Origin: JAUVZF01 sp035529015
Lineage (GTDB): Bacteria > Planctomycetota > Phycisphaerae > FEN-1346
DNA: 17,309 nt
Assembly: GCA_035529015.1 (NCBI GenBank)
Contig: DATKXP010000565.1
Coordinates: 1-17,309 of the forward strand
Reading direction: 5' to 3'
This document shows, piece after piece, positions 14,548 through 17,309 of this stretch. The number at the start of each line of letters is the position of its first letter. Position 1 is the stretch's first letter. Below the pieces are notes generated by a model. It searched no databases. It was not told where the DNA came from and worked only from the letters and a program-made list of their open reading frames with translations. The position numbers and the translations under genes were made by a program.

Positions 14548-15480
14548 ATGCGCGTGCTTGCAACCGGGGGCGCAGGATTCCTGGGGTCACATCTGGCCGA
14601 GCGTCTCGTCGCCGACGGCCACGAGGTGGTCTGTCTCGACGACCTCTCCAGCGGCCGCCGGCGCAACATCGACCACCTGGCCGACTCCGGCCGGTTCACG
14701 TTTCTCGAGTGCGACGTCGTCGAGCCGCTCCCCGACTGCGGGTCGTTTGATTGGGTGTTTCACCTCGCCTCGCCGGTGTCTCGCCACGTGGAGCGGCCGA
14801 TCGCGACGCTCCGCGCGGGCGCCGAGGGCACACGCCGCGCCCTCGACCTGGCGGCCGGGTGCGGGGCCGTCTTTCTGCTGGCGTCCACGAGCGAGGTCTA
14901 CGGCGACCCCCAGGTCCATCCGCAGGTCGAGACGTACGTCGGTCACACGAGCCCCGTGGGTCCGCGTTCCTCGTACAACGAGGCCAAGCGGTTCGCCGAA
15001 GCGCTGACGGTGGCCTACGCGCGGCGGCGCGGCCTGTCGGTCCGCATCGCGCGCATCTTCAACACGTACGGCCCGCGGATGCGGCCGGACGACGGCCGCG
15101 TCGTCCCGACCTTCGTCACGCGGGCGCTCGAGGGCCGGCCGCTGCCCGTTTTCGGCACGGGCGAGCAGACGCGCAGTTTCTGCTACGTCTCCGACATGGT
15201 CGAGGCCCTCGTGCGCCTGGCCGCGTCGGATGGCGACCGGCCGGTCAACCTCGGCAATCCCGATGAGGTCCGGATTCTGGACCTGGCGCGCGAGATCATC
15301 GAACTGACCGCCTCGGCCAGCGAGATCGCGTTCGCCCCGCTGCCCGAAGACGACCCCCTGCGCCGCCGGCCGGATATCGACCTGGCACGCCGCGCTCTGG
15401 CATGGGAACCGACCGTCTCACGCCGCGAGGGGCTCCAGCGCACCATCGCGTATTACCGGGAGGAGGAACCGCTGGAATGA
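14548..15480 (+). CDS. NAD-dependent sugar epimerase/decarboxylase, UDP-glucuronate decarboxylase (UXS)-like
   Basis: The 310-aa product is an extended SDR with the NAD loop 'GGAGFLGSH' (7-15), 'FHLASPVS' (71-78), 'STSEVYGDP' (113-121, Glu116), YxxxK as Tyr143-Lys147 ('SSYNEAKR'), 'IFNTYGPRMRPDDGRVV' (170-186) and 'GEQTRSFCYVSD' (205-216, Arg209). This series is the UXS signature: oxidative decarboxylation of UDP-glucuronate to UDP-xylose. Length is right for bacterial UXS. One difference is 'ASPVSRHVERP' where UXS usually reads ASPASP, so a related dTDP/UDP-sugar epimerase is possible. The start at 14548 is taken because the NAD fold begins there; the in-frame ATG at 14470 would add 26 Arg-rich residues. 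The stop overlaps galE by 4 nt. No UDP-glucose dehydrogenase, the usual supplier of substrate, is in the window. Confidence 0.82.
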   Translation: MRVLATGGAGFLGSHLAERLVADGHEVVCLDDLSSGRRRNIDHLADSGRFTFLECDVVEPLPDCGSFDWVFHLASPVSRHVERPIATLRAGAEGTRRALDLAAGCGAVFLLASTSEVYGDPQVHPQVETYVGHTSPVGPRSSYNEAKRFAEALTVAYARRRGLSVRIARIFNTYGPRMRPDDGRVVPTFVTRALEGRPLPVFGTGEQTRSFCYVSDMVEALVRLAASDGDRPVNLGNPDEVRILDLAREIIELTASASEIAFAPLPEDDPLRRRPDIDLARRALAWEPTVSRREGLQRTIAYYREEEPLE

Positions 15481-16457
15481 ACGTCTTCGTCACCGGCGGT
15501 GCCGGCTACATCGGAAGCCACGTCGTCCGCCTGCTCCTTGAGGCGGGGCACCGCGTCCGGGTGTACGACAACCTCTCGGAGGGCCACCGGGCGGCCGTCC
15601 CGGCCGACGTGCTCTTCGAAGGCGACCTGATGGACGACGCGCGGCTGGCCGAGGCCCTGGCCGGCGGGTTCGACTGCGTCATGCACTTCGCCGCACACTG
15701 CTACGTCGGCGAGAGCATGGAGGATCCCGAGAAGTACTATCGCAACAACGTGGTCGGGAGTTTGCACCTGGCGTCGGCCATGCGGAAGGCGGGCGTCGGC
15801 AGGATCGTCTTCTCCTCGACCGCCGCCACCTACGGCGTGCCGCGCGAGGTCCCCATTCCGGAAGATCATCCGCAGCAGCCCATCAACGCGTACGGGCAGA
15901 CGAAACTCGACTTCGAGCGCGTCCTTGAGTACTACGCCGGCGCGTACGGCCTGGGGTATGCCGCCCTTCGGTACTTCAACGCCGCCGGCGCCGCACCCGA
16001 TGCGGCGATCGGCGAGGACCACGACCCCGAGACGCACCTCGTGCCGATCGTCCTCGAGGTCGCCCTCGGACAGAGGGAGCGCGTCGAGATCTTCGGGACG
16101 GACTATCCCACGCGCGACGGCACGTGCATCCGCGATTACATCCACGCCTGCGACCTCGCGCAGGCCCACGTCCTGGCGATGGAGGCGATCCGGCCGGGCA
16201 GGGGCCTCGCGTTCAACCTCGGCAACGGCAGCGGCTACTCCGTGCGCGAAGTCATCGAGGTCGCCCGGAAGGTGACGGGCCACGCGATCCCCGCCGTCGA
16301 GTCGCCCCGTCGCCCCGGCGACCCGCCCGAACTGGTCGCTTCGAGCGCCAAGATCACGCGCGAACTCGGCTGGAAGCCCCGGTTCCCCGACCTCCAGACC
16401 ATCATCGAGACCGCCTGGCGCTGGCACCAGTCGCACCCCGACGGCTACGGCGACTGA
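15477..16457 (+). CDS. galE: UDP-glucose 4-epimerase
   Basis: The 326-aa product has GalE hallmarks: 'VTGGAGYIGSH' (5-15), 'YDNLSEGH' (30-37), 'MHFAAHCYVGESMEDP' (69-84), 'SSTAATYG' (113-120, Thr115 at the catalytic Ser/Thr place), Tyr139-Lys143 ('AYGQTK'), 'LRYFNAAGAAPDAAIGEDH' and 'RDGTCIRDYIH'. It interconverts UDP-glucose and UDP-galactose (or the GlcNAc/GalNAc pair) through a 4-keto intermediate on tightly bound NAD. ATG at 15477 overlaps the previous stop as ATGA and follows GGAGGA, a clear case of translational coupling with the UXS-like gene; a longer in-frame start at 15402 would lie deep inside that gene. A perfect hairpin follows the stop. Substrate preference cannot be decided by eye. 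Confidence 0.95.
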   Translation: MNVFVTGGAGYIGSHVVRLLLEAGHRVRVYDNLSEGHRAAVPADVLFEGDLMDDARLAEALAGGFDCVMHFAAHCYVGESMEDPEKYYRNNVVGSLHLASAMRKAGVGRIVFSSTAATYGVPREVPIPEDHPQQPINAYGQTKLDFERVLEYYAGAYGLGYAALRYFNAAGAAPDAAIGEDHDPETHLVPIVLEVALGQRERVEIFGTDYPTRDGTCIRDYIHACDLAQAHVLAMEAIRPGRGLAFNLGNGSGYSVREVIEVARKVTGHAIPAVESPRRPGDPPELVASSAKITRELGWKPRFPDLQTIIETAWRWHQSHPDGYGD

Positions 16458-16471
16458 CGTCTTTCTCCGAG

Positions 16472-16491
16472 CCCCGACCTCCTGGTCGGGG
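16472..16491 (+). terminator. Hairpin after galE
   Basis: CCCCGACC - TCCT - GGTCGGGG: a perfect 8-bp stem with a 4-nt loop, 15 nt after the galE stop. There is no T-tract. The preceding CCGAGCC joins it to a sequence resembling the dispersed CCGAGCCGCGACC element. Confidence 0.6.
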
Positions 16492-16545
16492 ACACGTTCC
16501 GCCTTGCCCGTAGGAGCACCGCATGGCCTGCCCCCCCCCGCCGGT

Positions 16546-16574
16546 TTGACACGCCGCCAATCGTGCGTTATACT
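16546..16574 (+). promoter_or_regulatory. Near-consensus sigma70 promoter of the right-edge secreted protein gene
   Basis: TTGACA (16546-16551, perfect), 17-nt spacer, TATACT (16569-16574, 5/6). This is the best promoter in the window. The leader to GTG at 16609 is about 28 nt. Confidence 0.8.
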
Positions 16575-16608
16575 CCCGCGAGCATCACGCTTGGGGGAGG
16601 GGATATCC

Positions 16609-17309
16609 GTGCGATTCTTGCGAGGGGTGGCCTTTGCGCTGGCGGTGCTCGTGTGTCTCGCCGGGGCGTCCGCCGGCCGGGCGGCGTTCGTGCCTTGGAA
16701 CCCGCTTGTGGGCGATTCGTGGATCATCGAGACGCCCACTGACCCGAAACTTCCCATGCACACCGTCAACGCCGGCGACTACGAGATCGGTTTCGATCAG
16801 GCCAGGAACGATGGCAGCGGGCGCGGCCTGAAGGCCCTGACGTTCTCGTGCGGCGGCCCGGACACCGGGCACCTGGTTTCCGCTACGCTCGCCGGCCGGT
16901 TCGCGGTCACCAACACCGGCGACAACCGGACCTTCGCCGACCTGGTGCTGCTCGTCGCCATCGACGCGCCGGCGCTGCCCGGCGGGTTTGCCATGTCGCT
17001 TGGGGTGGCGGGGCAGGCCGCGTACGCCTTTGACGCCGTGGCGGACTTCGGTTACTACGACCATCCGACCTGGGACGCGGGCCGGCCCAGCGGGTACTAC
17101 TCCGAAACCACGCCGACGGGCGCCCCGCTGGCGCACGCCTTCGACTCCGGCATGGTCACGGTGTGGGCCGCCCAGGGCGTGAACGTCGGGCCGCTCGGCG
17201 GGTCGGTCGCCTTCGACTACGTCTTCACGGACCTGCCCGGCGCGGCCGTCTTCAGCGTGTACGGTCTGACCTCCGGCAGGGACTTCATTTATCACACGAA
17301 CCGGTCGGT
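16609..17309 (+). CDS. Secreted protein of unknown function (C-terminus beyond right edge)
   Basis: A GTG at 16609, 6 nt after the strong Shine-Dalgarno GGGGGAGGGG, opens a frame that stays open to the window end (233 codons plus 2 nt). The first ~25 residues are a signal peptide ('RFLRGVAFALAVLVCLAGAS', cleavage near 'AGRAA'). The rest is Gly/Asp/Thr/aromatic-rich and looks all-beta: 'HTVNAGDYEIGFDQ', 'ATLAGRFAVTNTGDNRTFADLVLLVAID', 'GYYDHPTWDAGRPSGYYSET', 'SVAFDYVFTDLPGAAVFSVYG'. I recognise no named domain. Proteins of this style in planctomycetes often end in a PEP-CTERM sorting tail, but the C-terminus is not visible, so that is a guess. It has its own promoter after the galE hairpin, so it is separate from the sugar genes. 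Confidence 0.82.
   Translation, partial: MRFLRGVAFALAVLVCLAGASAGRAAFVPWNPLVGDSWIIETPTDPKLPMHTVNAGDYEIGFDQARNDGSGRGLKALTFSCGGPDTGHLVSATLAGRFAVTNTGDNRTFADLVLLVAIDAPALPGGFAMSLGVAGQAAYAFDAVADFGYYDHPTWDAGRPSGYYSETTPTGAPLAHAFDSGMVTVWAAQGVNVGPLGGSVAFDYVFTDLPGAAVFSVYGLTSGRDFIYHTNRS

Noticed and set aside
11690..14590. 966-codon minus-strand frame across the radical SAM and dehydratase genes
   Set aside because: Shadow frame spanning two clear plus-strand genes and their promoter region.
16585..17295. Minus-strand 236-codon frame opposite the right-edge gene
   Set aside because: The plus-strand gene has a near-consensus promoter, Shine-Dalgarno and signal peptide; the minus frame has none.
1..17309. 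tRNA, rRNA, insertion sequences and transposases
   Set aside because: I looked for cloverleaf arms, conserved rRNA stretches, transposase-like proteins and flanking inverted repeats with target duplications on both strands and saw none.

Overview
The window reads as chromosomal DNA of a high-GC Gram-negative bacterium. Planctomycetota, possibly a Phycisphaerae-like lineage, is my best guess. The reasons are a short phenylalanyl-tRNA synthetase beta chain without the tRNA-binding insertion, a secreted protein with cysteine at strict intervals, intergenic GCGGATT-type and CCGAGCCGCGACC-type dispersed repeats, and secreted proteins of the kind common there. This is inference; no 16S or other phylogenetic marker is present.

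Left half, all on the minus strand (about 1-9059): a membrane protein cut by the left edge (1345 to beyond 1); a 588-aa secreted protein made almost wholly of about 77 cysteine heptads (3276-1510); pheT (5600-3585), with no pheS beside it; a secreted nitrilase-family amidohydrolase (6976-5927); and a fused NagB deaminase/PIG-L deacetylase for amino-sugar catabolism (9059-7170). Each of these genes has its own sigma70-like promoter candidate, and the stronger ones have 16-17 nt spacers. They therefore look like single-gene units rather than an operon.

Right half, all on the plus strand (9350-17309): folE (GTP cyclohydrolase I); an M29 aminopeptidase followed 2 nt later by a PflX-like radical SAM protein; then three nucleotide-sugar genes: a membrane-bound UDP-sugar 4,6-dehydratase of the CapD/WbpM/PglF type, a UDP-glucuronate decarboxylase-like epimerase, and galE overlapping it by 4 nt. 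The last gene encodes a secreted protein that runs off the right edge behind a near-consensus promoter. The strand switch lies in the 290-bp divergent region between nagB and folE.

The sugar genes would supply UDP-linked precursors for a surface glycan, and NagB/PIG-L would return amino sugars to central metabolism. The most unusual item is the cysteine-heptad protein. It has a clean signal peptide, a strong promoter and Shine-Dalgarno, Cys-Pro and Thr at fixed positions, a 3-heptad super-repeat in its centre, and length changes that cancel in pairs. It is a candidate disulfide-linked envelope or wall protein. The second theme is a family of palindromic intergenic elements (5721-5897, 7073-7166, 9182-9231) sharing one core.
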